Source: an archaeon
GTDB lineage: Archaea; Thermoproteota; Nitrososphaeria; Nitrososphaerales; Gagatemarchaeaceae
DNA: 64,000 nt
NCBI GenBank assembly: GCA_021819105.1
Contig: JAKASK010000006.1
Coordinates: 1 to 64,000 of the forward strand
Direction: 5' to 3'
Shown here: positions 16,249 through 25,156 of the stretch, in pieces
Layout of the letters: each line of letters starts with the position of its first letter
Numbering within the stretch: the stretch's first letter is position 1
Translations under genes and position numbers: made by a program
Notes under the pieces: model-generated
Seen by the model: the letters and a program-made list of their open reading frames with translations, nothing else
Told to the model about the DNA's origin: nothing
The model's database searches: none

Positions 16249-17535
16249 TTGGGCACAACAGGCCAGCCAAGCAGTATGCTTCCTGCGCCCATTCGCCCGG
16301 AGGACCCCAGGCCGACGCCGCAGCTCATGATGATCGGCGCATCCCACAAGTCTGCAGACATAGACTTCAGGGAGAGCCTGGCTAGGGCCGCAGGCGCGGA
16401 CCACATGCTTGACTCGCTGGCTTCGGCCAAGGAAGCGGCAGTCCTGTCCACCTGCAACAGGTTCGAAGTCTACGTCGCTTCGACCTCCCCGGACGAGACG
16501 TCGGCTTCGTTTTTCAGGTCTGTTTCGAAGGCGACCGGATTCGAGGGAGCCAAGGACGGATTCTATCAGGCCAGGGGCGCCGAGGCGGCGAGGCACCTTT
16601 TCCGAGTCGCGACGGGGCTCGAATCCGTGGTTCTCGGAGAGCCACAGATACTCTCTCAGGTCAGGGCCGCGGGGATCAGGTCGAGGAAGGACGGCACCGC
16701 TGGAGCGGTGCTCGCTCCCCTTTTCGACCGGGCCTACAGAGTAGGTACCCGCGTCAGGGCAGACCTGGGCCTGGAGGCGGAGGAAGCTTCGCTCAGCGAC
16801 CTCGCGGTCGAGGCGGTGCACAGGCTGTCGCCGGGAAGGCACCGAGTCATGCTCGTAGGGACCGGCAAGATGGTCAGGCTCGCCGCGAGGAGGCTGGACC
16901 GCCGGGCAAGCAAGATATTCGTGGTGTCGAAGAGGACGGAACCCCCGAGGGGCCTCGAAGGCGCGGTCCTGGTCCCCTACTCGATGATGAAGAAGACCGC
17001 GGCGAAGTGCGACGTCATCATCTCGGCTACATCGGCAAACCGGCCCATACTGAGCGTGAAGGACGTCAGGGGGCGAAGGCGGAGGCTGGTGGTCGACCTG
17101 GGGATGCCGAGGAACGTGTCCCCCGAGGTCAGAGGGCTCCCCAACGTCCGTCTACTGGACTTGGACGACCTGGCGAAGTTCGCACGGGTCAGGAAGACCC
17201 CGGTCGCGCTCAAGGAAGCGGAGTCGGCGACCGACAGGGAAGCGGACGGTTTCTACGATTGGCTGATCCAGACGAGGCTGTCGACGGCCTTGGCCGACCT
17301 CTACTCATGGGCGGATGCGGTCAGGGCGGAGGAATTGAGGCGCGCGCTGGGGAAGTTGAACCTCACGGACGACAGGGACCGGCGCGTGCTCGACGCCATG
17401 GGCCGGAGGATAGTGAGCAAGATCCTCGCGAGGCCCACGAAGTTCGCGAGAAGGAGGCATGGGGCCCTGGCCGAGGAGGAGAAGCTCGAACTCCTGAGGT
17501 CAGTCTTCGGGGCTGACTCTTCGGATGGCAGATAG
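16249..17535 (+). CDS. hemA: Glutamyl-tRNA reductase
   Basis: HemA reduces glutamyl-tRNA to glutamate-1-semialdehyde, the first step of C5-route haem synthesis. The catalytic Cys is C69 in STCNRFEVY (numbered from the TTG), and the NADPH-binding GTGKMVRLAARRL and ETSLKE-like LGEPQILSQV motifs follow. The TTG at 16249 fits a leaderless start after the TATA box; the ATG at 16276 is the alternative and gives a length nearer the family average. It overlaps hemC by 11 bases and opens the haem operon. Confidence 0.95.
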   Translation: MGTTGQPSSMLPAPIRPEDPRPTPQLMMIGASHKSADIDFRESLARAAGADHMLDSLASAKEAAVLSTCNRFEVYVASTSPDETSASFFRSVSKATGFEGAKDGFYQARGAEAARHLFRVATGLESVVLGEPQILSQVRAAGIRSRKDGTAGAVLAPLFDRAYRVGTRVRADLGLEAEEASLSDLAVEAVHRLSPGRHRVMLVGTGKMVRLAARRLDRRASKIFVVSKRTEPPRGLEGAVLVPYSMMKKTAAKCDVIISATSANRPILSVKDVRGRRRRLVVDLGMPRNVSPEVRGLPNVRLLDLDDLAKFARVRKTPVALKEAESATDREADGFYDWLIQTRLSTALADLYSWADAVRAEELRRALGKLNLTDDRDRRVLDAMGRRIVSKILARPTKFARRRHGALAEEEKLELLRSVFGADSSDGR

Positions 17536-18448
17536 GCTGCTGGTGGGGACAAGGGGGAGCAAGCTCGCCCTGGCGCAGACCAGGATGGTGCTGAGCATGC
17601 TCGGGGGAGCCAACACCGGCTACGGCTTCGAAGTGGTACCGATCAGGACTACGGGGGACACGCCTTCGCCAGAAGCAGGGGGCGCCGCGGAGGGGAAGGC
17701 CGCGTTCACAGGGGAGATAGAGGCGCAGCTCATCGAAGGTAAGATCGATTTCGCAGTCCACAGCATGAAGGACCTCCCTCCTTCCGCCGACGACCGGCTC
17801 GTGATAGCCGCCACCCCCCCGAGGGGTGACGCGAGAGACGCGCTGGTGACTGCGTCGGGCTCGAGGTTCGAGGGGCTGAGGAAAGGCGCGAGGGTGGGGA
17901 CGTCGAGTGCGCGGAGGAGGGCTCAAATCCTTGCCTCGAGGAAGGACATCGAGGTGGTGGAGCTGCACGGGAACGTAGAGAGCAGGCTCAGGAAGCTGGA
18001 TACAGAGAAGCTCGACGGAGTGGTGCTCGCAGCAGCGGGCCTCGACAGGCTGGGCCTGGGGTCCAGGGTGACCCAGGTGTTCGAGACCGACGAGATGATC
18101 CCCGCTCCCTGCCAGGGGATACTCGCCGTCCAGGCCAGGAGGAGAGAAGCAAAGGTGCTCGCGCTGCTGGGTAGGATAGATGACGGGCCTACGAGGGCGG
18201 CCAGCGAGTGCGAGCGTTCGTTCTCCGAGGCCCTGGGGGGAGACTGCGACGTGCCGTTGGGTGCCTTCGCCGGCGCTGGCCCGGAGGGGCTGACAGCGGT
18301 GGGGATGCTTGCAGACCCGGACGGGTCGGTCCTAGCCAGGTCCACAGCTTCAGGGAGCGTCGCAGAGGCGCGGGAGATCGGACGGGAGCTCGCCGCAAGG
18401 GTGGTGGCTTCCGGAGGAGCAGAGATACTCAGGAGGCTGGGGAAATGA
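17525..18448 (+). CDS. hemC: Porphobilinogen deaminase (hydroxymethylbilane synthase)
   Basis: HemC joins four porphobilinogens into hydroxymethylbilane. The 307-residue protein has GTRGSKLALAQT at the N-terminus, the HSMKDLP substrate loop (79-85) and C241 in GGDCDVPLGA, the attachment site of the dipyrromethane cofactor. It overlaps hemA upstream and ends in an ATGA overlap with hemD. Confidence 0.96.
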   Translation: MADRLLVGTRGSKLALAQTRMVLSMLGGANTGYGFEVVPIRTTGDTPSPEAGGAAEGKAAFTGEIEAQLIEGKIDFAVHSMKDLPPSADDRLVIAATPPRGDARDALVTASGSRFEGLRKGARVGTSSARRRAQILASRKDIEVVELHGNVESRLRKLDTEKLDGVVLAAAGLDRLGLGSRVTQVFETDEMIPAPCQGILAVQARRREAKVLALLGRIDDGPTRAASECERSFSEALGGDCDVPLGAFAGAGPEGLTAVGMLADPDGSVLARSTASGSVAEAREIGRELAARVVASGGAEILRRLGK

Positions 18449-19197
18449 AAGGAAGACGGGAAGTGGTGGTGGCGCGGACCAAGGAAGGGAACGCGGAGTT
18501 CCAGCGGATGCTCTCCAGACATGGGATCGATGCGGCCGCCGTCGAGGCGATCGAATTCCAGGACCCCGGGTCGTGGGCGGAGGTCGATTCTGCCATCGCT
18601 GGGATATCACGTTTCGACTGGGTGGCGTTCACGTCGCCGAGGGGGGTGGTGACCTTCGGGAGAAGGCTCAGGGCGCTGGGGATGGAGGCGAAGGGGCTGG
18701 GTCCGAAGTTCGCTGCGGTCGGACCGAGCACCGCCACCGCGCTCGGCGGAATAGGAATCGAAGCTGAGTATGTCCCATCGAAGTTCCAGACCTCTGCCCT
18801 CGGGGAGGGACTCCCGGGGGGGGTCGGCTCGCGGGTCCTGCTGCTTCGTGCAGACATCGGCGAAAAGAGGCTGGTCGCGACGCTGCAGGGAAGGGGGTTC
18901 CAGGTCGAAGACGTGTCCGCGTACGGCACCAGATTCGTGTCCGGCCCGGTGGAACCGGAGCTGGTGAGGGAAGCAAAGGTTGTGGCTTTCGCGAGCCCGT
19001 CTGAGGTCGAAGGGTTCAGGAGGCGGCTCGCCGGCGCAGAGTTCAGGGACCTGGCCGCCAGAGCGACCGCGGCCTGCATCGGACCGGTCACTGCGCTCGC
19101 CGCGAGGGAAGCCGGGTTCAGGTCAGTCGTGTTTCCGCAGGAGCACACGGTCGACGCGCTGGCGGAGAAGATCGGGGAGATGATGGTGAATGCTTGA
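18445..19197 (+). CDS. hemD: Uroporphyrinogen-III synthase
   Basis: A 250-residue HemD that cyclises hydroxymethylbilane with inversion of ring D. Sequence conservation in this family is low, but the two-domain pattern (FDWVAFTSPRGV near residues 52-63 and the C-terminal ACIGPVTALAAREAGF) is typical. The ATG overlaps the hemC stop (ATGA); the frame is open further upstream, but that part is antiphase to hemC and not coding. The 3' end overlaps hemB by eight bases. Confidence 0.92.
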   Translation: MKGRREVVVARTKEGNAEFQRMLSRHGIDAAAVEAIEFQDPGSWAEVDSAIAGISRFDWVAFTSPRGVVTFGRRLRALGMEAKGLGPKFAAVGPSTATALGGIGIEAEYVPSKFQTSALGEGLPGGVGSRVLLLRADIGEKRLVATLQGRGFQVEDVSAYGTRFVSGPVEPELVREAKVVAFASPSEVEGFRRRLAGAEFRDLAARATAACIGPVTALAAREAGFRSVVFPQEHTVDALAEKIGEMMVNA

Positions 19198-20185
19198 GGA
19201 ACAGCGAGCCAGGCTAGAGAAGAGGACCCGCCGGCTCAGGAGGACGGAGCCCATCCGCAGGATGCTCAGGGAGACCCGGCTGCACCCGGACATGCTGGTC
19301 GCTCCCGTGTTCGTCACGGAGGGGAGCCACAGGACCGAGGAGATAGAGGGGATGCCGGGGGCGTCGAGGTACTCCTTTGACGAGCTCCCGGTGTACCTGG
19401 AGAGGCTCGCGGGCGCCGGGATACGAGGGATCCTCCTGTTCGGGGTCCCAGACACCAAGGACGAAACGGGGACAGGAGCCTATTCCCGGGACGGCGTAGT
19501 CCCGAGGACGCTGGCTGCGATCAAGCCGAGCTTCCCGGAGCTCGTCGTGATGGCAGACGTGTGCATGTGCGAGTACACCTCCCACGGCCACTGCGGAGTC
19601 CTCAACGGGAAGGAGGTGGACAACGACAGGACGCTCCCGTTCCTCGCCAGAGCTGCGGTCGAGTACGCCAGGGCCGGGGCCGACGTGGTGGCGCCTAGTG
19701 CGATGATGGACGGGCAGGTGCGCGCGATCAGGGCGGCCCTGGAAGGCTCGGGGATGGACGACACCCTGGTGATGGGATACTCTGCGAAGCACGCGTCTGC
19801 CTTCTACAGGCCCTTCAGGAACGCTGCGGGGTCGGCCCCCGCCTTCGGAGACAGGCGGAGCTACCAGATGCAGCCTGGGAACAGGAGGGAGGCGATGGAG
19901 GAGATCCGCCAGGACATCGAGGAAGGAGCCGACATGGTCATGGTCAAGCCCGCACTGGCGTACCTCGACGTCATCTCCGAAGCAAGGAGGAGGTTCGACC
20001 TCCCCTTGGCGGCATACAACGTCAGCGGGGAGTACTCGATGCTGAAAGCGGCGTCGCTCAACGGCTGGCTGGACGAGAAGGAGGCGGTTCAGGAGGTGCT
20101 GACGGGGATCAGGCGTGCAGGGGCAGACCTGATAATAACTTACTTCGCAGAGGAGGCTGCGAGATGGATGAAGGAGGGGTGGTGA
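19190..20185 (+). CDS. hemB: Delta-aminolevulinic acid dehydratase (porphobilinogen synthase)
   Basis: HemB condenses two 5-aminolevulinates to porphobilinogen. The 331-residue enzyme carries the zinc-binding cysteines C125, C127 and C135 (CMCEYTSHGHC), so it is of the Zn-dependent type, and two active-site lysines, K200 (SAKHAS) and K253 (MVKPA). It overlaps hemD by eight bases, and its stop overlaps the next start (TGATG). Confidence 0.96.
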   Translation: MLEEQRARLEKRTRRLRRTEPIRRMLRETRLHPDMLVAPVFVTEGSHRTEEIEGMPGASRYSFDELPVYLERLAGAGIRGILLFGVPDTKDETGTGAYSRDGVVPRTLAAIKPSFPELVVMADVCMCEYTSHGHCGVLNGKEVDNDRTLPFLARAAVEYARAGADVVAPSAMMDGQVRAIRAALEGSGMDDTLVMGYSAKHASAFYRPFRNAAGSAPAFGDRRSYQMQPGNRREAMEEIRQDIEEGADMVMVKPALAYLDVISEARRRFDLPLAAYNVSGEYSMLKAASLNGWLDEKEAVQEVLTGIRRAGADLIITYFAEEAARWMKEGW

Positions 20186-20907
20186 TGGAGAATCAGGCGA
20201 GCCGCGATACCCCAGAAGAGGCGGGGAAGAGGAAATTCATGCGCTACGTCTTCTTCAAGGCAGCCAGGGAGTGGAGGTCGCTCGAGGAAGGGAAGAAGTC
20301 GCAGGGGGCGGCAGAGTTCCTCGCGGCGCTCGATAAGTACTCGCGAGCCCTCGACGTCCGCTGCTACAGCCTGGTCGGGACCAGGGGCGACGTGGACTTC
20401 ATGCTCTGGGTGGTCGCCGAGGACCTTGCGCCGGTCCAGGAGTTCGTGGCCGAGCTGCTGGCGACGGGGCTGGGAAAGCATCTGGAGGTCCCCTACTCGT
20501 TCCTGGCCATGACGAGGAGGTCGAAGTATCTCGGCTCTCACAGGCATCAAGGTCAGGAAGGAGGTGCTGAGGAAGAGTCGAGGAGGTTGACGAAGTACGC
20601 CTTCGTCTATCCACTGGTGAAGAAGAGAGAGTGGTACAAGGTCCCCTTCGCCGAACGCCAGAGGATAATGGCCGAGCACTTCAAGATCGGACACAAGTAT
20701 CCCTCCATCAAGATCAACACCGGCTACTCCTTCGGCCTCGACGACCAAGAGTTTGTCCTCGCCTTCGAAGGCGACGACCCCGCCGAGTTCCTCGAGCTGG
20801 TGGAGGAGCTGCGGTCGTCTGACGCCAGCAAGTACACCGAACGGGAGACCCCGATATTCACGTGCGCGTCGGTGGACCCGCAGACGCTGGTCAGGCTCCT
20901 GGGTTAG
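20185..20907 (+). CDS. hemQ: Coproheme decarboxylase (HemQ/ChdC, chlorite-dismutase family)
   Basis: A 240-residue protein of the chlorite-dismutase/HemQ family. In this route it decarboxylates two propionates of coproheme III with H2O2 to give haem b. Diagnostic residues are Y142 in YPLVKKREWY (the catalytic Tyr of Gram-positive HemQ), the probable proximal ligand H165 in MAEHFKIGHKY, and the GLDDQEF segment near residue 184. The distal Arg of true chlorite dismutases is not apparent. The ATG overlaps the hemB stop and is preceded by GGAGG eight bases upstream. Its place in the middle of the operon supports a haem role. Confidence 0.88.
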   Translation: MENQASRDTPEEAGKRKFMRYVFFKAAREWRSLEEGKKSQGAAEFLAALDKYSRALDVRCYSLVGTRGDVDFMLWVVAEDLAPVQEFVAELLATGLGKHLEVPYSFLAMTRRSKYLGSHRHQGQEGGAEEESRRLTKYAFVYPLVKKREWYKVPFAERQRIMAEHFKIGHKYPSIKINTGYSFGLDDQEFVLAFEGDDPAEFLELVEELRSSDASKYTERETPIFTCASVDPQTLVRLLG

Positions 20908-20916
20908 TGCAGGCCC

Positions 20917-22206
20917 TTGAAGAGCGCGAAGTCAGCCGAACTCTACGACAGGGCGTCGAAGGTGATGGTGGGCGGCGTATCGAGCCCCGTGCGGGCGTTC
21001 AAGGCTGTCGGCGGCACCCCGAGGTTCATCTCCAGGGGGAAGAAAGCGCACATCTGGGATGAGGACGGCAACAGGTACATCGACTATGTCTGCTCCTGGG
21101 GGGCGCTGATACTCGGCCATGCAGACAGGAGGGTCCTCGCTTACGTGTCTGAGAAGATGAGGAATGGGACGAGCTTCGGGGCCCCCACCAGGGAGGAGGT
21201 CCTGCTCGCCGAGAAGATCAGGGGTGCCTTCCCCTCGGTCGACAAAGTGCGTTTCGTGAACTCCGGCACCGAGGCTACCATGTCGGCGGTCAGGGCTGCG
21301 AGAGGATACGCAAGGCGCGCCAAAGTGGTGAAGTTCGAGGGATGTTATCACGGCCACGCCGACCAGTTCCTCACCAAGGCAGGTTCAGGGATGGCCACCT
21401 TCGACCTCCCCGCGTCGGCAGGGGTGACCGAGGGGTCAGTCGCGGACACGGTGACGCTGCCCTTCAACGACCTAGGGGCGGCGGAGGCGGAGTTCAGGAA
21501 GGAAGGAGACAAGATAGCTGCGGTGATCGTGGAGCCGGTGGCAGGCAACATGGGGGTCGTCCCTCCTGCGAAAGGGTTCCTGTCGTTGCTGAGGAGGGAG
21601 TGCACGAAGAGCGGGGCGGTGCTGATATTCGACGAAGTGATCACAGGGTTCAGGGTAGGCCCGGGAGGGGCCCAGAAGCTCTATGGTGTCGAACCCGACC
21701 TCACTACACTGGGCAAGATCATTGGGGGTGGCTTCCCGGTCGGAGCCTACGGAGGGAAGAGGGAGATCATGGAGATGGTCTCCCCAGAGGGGCCTGTGTA
21801 CCAGGCAGGGACCTTGTCAGGCAACCCCGTGGCCATGGCCGCCGGGCTCAAGACCCTGGAGCTTCTGACGGGGGGCAGCTACGACAGGCTCGAGCGGAGT
21901 TCGAAGACGCTTGAGGAAGGGCTCGAGTCGGGGGCGTCGAGGGCGGGGACGGACATCCACCTCAACCGGGTCGGGTCGATGATCGGACTCTTCTTCGCGA
22001 CCGAGCCGGTGAGGAATTACGCAGAGGCGAAGAAGGCGGACGCCGGGGCCTATCGCAGATTCTTCTGGTCAATGCTCGGGTCGGGGGTGTACCTCGCCCC
22101 GTCGGCCTTCGAGGCCACCTTCGTCTCCCTCGCCCACGACACCGGCGACATCGAGGCGACCGTCGAAAGCGCCGCCAGGTCGTTCAAGGAGCTGGACCGC
22201 AGCTGA
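20917..22206 (+). CDS. hemL: Glutamate-1-semialdehyde 2,1-aminomutase
   Basis: A PLP enzyme of 429 residues that converts glutamate-1-semialdehyde to 5-aminolevulinate. The N-terminal GGVSSPVRAFK, the FDEVITGFR motif and K267 in LGKIIGGGFPVGAYGG (PLP Schiff base) identify it. It starts with TTG nine bases after hemQ. Its TGA stop is overlapped by a CTG that appears to begin hemE. Confidence 0.96.
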   Translation: MKSAKSAELYDRASKVMVGGVSSPVRAFKAVGGTPRFISRGKKAHIWDEDGNRYIDYVCSWGALILGHADRRVLAYVSEKMRNGTSFGAPTREEVLLAEKIRGAFPSVDKVRFVNSGTEATMSAVRAARGYARRAKVVKFEGCYHGHADQFLTKAGSGMATFDLPASAGVTEGSVADTVTLPFNDLGAAEAEFRKEGDKIAAVIVEPVAGNMGVVPPAKGFLSLLRRECTKSGAVLIFDEVITGFRVGPGGAQKLYGVEPDLTTLGKIIGGGFPVGAYGGKREIMEMVSPEGPVYQAGTLSGNPVAMAAGLKTLELLTGGSYDRLERSSKTLEEGLESGASRAGTDIHLNRVGSMIGLFFATEPVRNYAEAKKADAGAYRRFFWSMLGSGVYLAPSAFEATFVSLAHDTGDIEATVESAARSFKELDRS

Positions 22207-23228
22207 GCGGCGCCTTCGTTGACGCCTGCCGCATGAGGCAGGTGGAGCAGACGCCGGTGTGGTTCATGCGCCAGGCAGGGAGGTATCTCCCCAGCTACAG
22301 GAAGCTGAGGTCGGTGAAAGGCATTCTCGAGATAGCGAAAGACCCGGGGCTCGCCTCGGATGTGACAGTGGACCCCGTCAGGCAGCTGGGGGTGGACGCG
22401 GCCGTCTTGTTCGCGGACATAATGCTCCCCCTCGAAGGCATCGGGGTGAAATTCAAGATCGAAGAGAACCTGGGGCCGGTGATAGAGAACCCCGTGAGGA
22501 CGAGAGAGGACGTCGAGGCCCTGGGGGAGTTCGACCCTGAACAGCACGTGGACCACGTGCTCCGCGCCATCTCACTGGCTGTGGAGAAGCTCGACGGAGT
22601 CCCGCTGGTGGGATTCTCCGGGGCACCGTTCACGCTCGCGAGCTACCTCATAGAAGGGGCCCCGAGCCGCGAACTACACCTGACGAAGAAGATGATCTAC
22701 TCCGACCCGGATACCTGGAACCTCCTGGAGTCCCGCCTGGCGAAACTCGTCGTGAAGTATCTGAGGGCGCAGATAAGGTGCGGCGTGAGCGCGGTGCAGC
22801 TCTTCGACAGCTGGGTGGGGTGCCTGTCACCCGCGGACTACTCGGCACACGTCAGGCGCCATTCGACGGAGATTTTCAGCGGAGTCGGAAGGAGGGTCCC
22901 CACGATACACTTCTGCGCAGATTCCTCGGCGCTCATCGAGGAGTTCGCCGGCACTGGGTGCGACGTGTTGAGCGTCGACTGGCGGGTCCCCATCGAAACC
23001 GTGTGGGAGCGGAGCGGCGGAGCCAAGGGGGTCCAGGGGAACCTCGACCCTGCGGCAGCGGAAGCGGGGGGAAGAGTGATGGAGAAGGGGGTGGAGGACA
23101 TCCTGCGGAGGACGTCTGGGAAGAGAGGCCATATCTTCAACCTCGGGCACGGGGTCCTCAGGGAGACGCCGCCGGAGAACCTCAAGAGGATAGTCGATAT
23201 GGTGCACAGGAGCTCGGCAAAGAGATGA
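22203..23228 (+). CDS. hemE: Uroporphyrinogen decarboxylase (probable CTG start)
   Basis: HemE decarboxylates uroporphyrinogen III to coproporphyrinogen III. Motifs are TPVWFMRQAGRYLPSYR and GFSGAPFTLASYLIEG. The first ATG is at 22233, but the ten codons before it encode SGAFVDACR, matching the helix that precedes the RQAGRY motif in the family. No ATG, GTG or TTG lies there; a CTG at 22203 overlaps the hemL stop as CTGA, in the way ATGA and TTGA overlaps occur elsewhere in this window. I therefore extend the gene to 22203 (341 residues). Confidence 0.93.
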   Translation: MSGAFVDACRMRQVEQTPVWFMRQAGRYLPSYRKLRSVKGILEIAKDPGLASDVTVDPVRQLGVDAAVLFADIMLPLEGIGVKFKIEENLGPVIENPVRTREDVEALGEFDPEQHVDHVLRAISLAVEKLDGVPLVGFSGAPFTLASYLIEGAPSRELHLTKKMIYSDPDTWNLLESRLAKLVVKYLRAQIRCGVSAVQLFDSWVGCLSPADYSAHVRRHSTEIFSGVGRRVPTIHFCADSSALIEEFAGTGCDVLSVDWRVPIETVWERSGGAKGVQGNLDPAAAEAGGRVMEKGVEDILRRTSGKRGHIFNLGHGVLRETPPENLKRIVDMVHRSSAKR

Positions 23229-24124
23229 AGGGGATATTGGTCATGGCCTACGGGGGGCCCACCTCCCTCGACCAGGTGGAGCCATACTACACGCACATCA
23301 GGGGAGGCAGGAAGCCGTCGCCGGAGCAGCTCGAGGAACTGATCTCTAGGTACAGGGCCATAGGGGGCTCGTCGCCGCTCCTCGGCATCACAGAGAGGCA
23401 GGCGGCAGGGCTGGAGAAGGCGCTCCGGAGCAGGGGCGGGGCCGTGGTGTTTGCAGGGATGAAGCACTCCCCCCCGTTCATCGGGGACGTCATGAAGGAT
23501 GCGGGCGCCAGGGGGGTGACCGAACTGCTCTGCGTCGCTCTCGCTCCTCACTACTCGAGCATCAGCATCGGCGGCTATAGGAGGGCGGTGGAAGAGGCCA
23601 ACCAGAAGCTCGACCCGCCGATGAAGGTGACCTTCGTGAAGTCGTGGCACAGCAACCCCAAGCTGATTTCGATGTGGGCCGGGAGGGTGAAGGAAGCCGG
23701 GAGGACAGCGGGCGCAGAAGCTTCTCTGGTGTTCTCCGCGCACAGCCTGCCGGAAAGGATAATCAGGGAGGGAGACCCATACAAGGACCAGCTGCTGGAG
23801 AGTTCCAGGCTCATCGCTGAGAAGGCGGGGGTGCAGGACTGGAGCTTCACGTTCCAGAGCCAGAGCAAGACCGGGGAGCCATGGCTGGGACCAGACATCC
23901 TGGACCACCTCGAGTCGCTTTACGAGAAAGGGAGGAGGAGGTTCATCTCCGCCCCCGTGGGGTTCGTCTCCGACCATCTTGAGATACTGTACGACATCGA
24001 CATCGAGGCGCAGGGATGGGCCCGCAGGCGGGGCGCCGAACTGGTCAGGTGCGAGTCCCCCAACGACACCGCGGAGATGACGTCCTGCCTCGTAGAGATA
24101 GCGGAACAGAACGGCTTCGCCTAG
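23225..24124 (+). CDS. hemH: Ferrochelatase, probably coproporphyrin-type (CpfC/HemH)
   Basis: A 299-residue ferrochelatase that inserts Fe2+ into a porphyrin. H173 in FSAHSLPERI and E253 in HLEILYDIDIE match the metal-path His and Glu of the Bacillus enzyme; the short, soluble form without a C-terminal membrane anchor also fits. Next to HemQ, coproporphyrin III is the likely substrate. The ATG overlaps the hemE stop (ATGA). It is the last gene of the haem operon; the ABC transporter begins 80 bases on after a separate TATA-like taatattt at about 24161. Confidence 0.93.
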   Translation: MKGILVMAYGGPTSLDQVEPYYTHIRGGRKPSPEQLEELISRYRAIGGSSPLLGITERQAAGLEKALRSRGGAVVFAGMKHSPPFIGDVMKDAGARGVTELLCVALAPHYSSISIGGYRRAVEEANQKLDPPMKVTFVKSWHSNPKLISMWAGRVKEAGRTAGAEASLVFSAHSLPERIIREGDPYKDQLLESSRLIAEKAGVQDWSFTFQSQSKTGEPWLGPDILDHLESLYEKGRRRFISAPVGFVSDHLEILYDIDIEAQGWARRRGAELVRCESPNDTAEMTSCLVEIAEQNGFA

Positions 24125-24204
24125 TCGGGCGCTCCTCCCTTCGCGCGCTGGGAGGAACGTAGTAATATTTCGGGTCGGGGACACCGCGCCTGGAGTCGGC
24201 AGGT

Positions 24205-25128
24205 TTGAAGGCCCTACAAGCGCACCAGCTCTCGAAGACATACAGGAAGTCGAAGCAGCCTGCTCTGGACAGCCTCGACCTGGAGATCGACGCCGGCCAG
24301 ATCTTCACCATGCTTGGGAGGAACGGGGCCGGGAAGACGACGTTCCTCAGGATTGCCAGCACCCAGCTGCTCCCAACCTCTGGAACGGTGACAGTGCTGG
24401 GCCTGGACGCCGTGAAAGACGCGAAGGAGCTCAGGGGCAGGATAGCCATGGCACCGCAGGAAGCGGAGACCATCTACCCTCTAACCCCCAGGGACCACGT
24501 CCTGCTCAGCCTCAGGATGCGGGGGATGGAGAAGGGAGAGGCCACGAAGAGGGCGCAGGAAGCCCTGGACGCCCTGGAGCTGACGGAGGTGGCAGACGTC
24601 AACTCCGACTGGCTCTCGGGAGGGCTCAAGCAGAGGGTGATCGTGGCGATGGTGATGAGGACAGACGCCGACCTGATCTTCCTCGACGAGCCGACCATCG
24701 GCCTTGACCCTGTGAACCGCCGCAGGGTGTGGGACCAGCTCACGCGGCTGAAGCAGAGCGGGAAGACCATCGTGCTCACGACCCACTACATGGACGAAGC
24801 CGAAGCGCTCTCCGACAGCCTGGTGATCATAAACAAGGGGAAGGTCATGGCCAGCGGGACGCCGCGGAGCGTGAAAGCCGCTGTGACGAGCAGGACAACC
24901 AGGGTGGACGTGTTTGACAAGTTCAACCTCAGCGAGCTGGGCGCATTCGGCCACGTCGTGACCATAGCCGGAAGGTTCAGGGTGCTCACCGACGCAGAGG
25001 CGGCGAAGAGGCTCGGGGACGAGGCGGTGGCACGGAACGCGAGCATTGCCATTAGCCCTGTGACCCTGGACGACGTCTTCGTCGACATCGTAGGAGAAGC
25101 CGAGAGGGGAGAAGAGAACGGGCGCTAG
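24205..25128 (+). CDS. ABC transporter ATP-binding protein (DrrA-like)
   Basis: A 307-residue ATPase: Walker A GRNGAGKTT near residue 40, signature LSGGLKQR, Walker B LIFLDEP and the H-loop TTHYMDEAEALSD. The C-terminal extension after about residue 225 is typical of ABC-2 exporters of the DrrA/NatA group. It begins with TTG and precedes a permease gene by 28 bases. The substrate is unknown; the position behind the haem operon might suggest export of a tetrapyrrole or haem, but that is only a guess. Confidence 0.9.
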   Translation: MKALQAHQLSKTYRKSKQPALDSLDLEIDAGQIFTMLGRNGAGKTTFLRIASTQLLPTSGTVTVLGLDAVKDAKELRGRIAMAPQEAETIYPLTPRDHVLLSLRMRGMEKGEATKRAQEALDALELTEVADVNSDWLSGGLKQRVIVAMVMRTDADLIFLDEPTIGLDPVNRRRVWDQLTRLKQSGKTIVLTTHYMDEAEALSDSLVIINKGKVMASGTPRSVKAAVTSRTTRVDVFDKFNLSELGAFGHVVTIAGRFRVLTDAEAAKRLGDEAVARNASIAISPVTLDDVFVDIVGEAERGEENGR

Positions 25129-25156
25129 GAAGACCCTCAGGTCCCTCTGGGCGATA

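Noticed and set aside
16149-16842. Two minus-strand frames (102 and 212 codons) over the hemA promoter and 5' end
   Set aside because: They oppose hemA and its TATA box, show no motif, and one runs through the promoter region.
20185-20907. HemQ gene as a true chlorite dismutase
   Set aside because: The catalytic Tyr of HemQ is present, the distal Arg typical of chlorite dismutases is not apparent, and the gene is embedded in a haem synthesis operon.
22838-24241. A 467-codon minus-strand frame opposite hemE and hemH
   Set aside because: Same reason: both sense genes have clear catalytic motifs; the antisense product has none.
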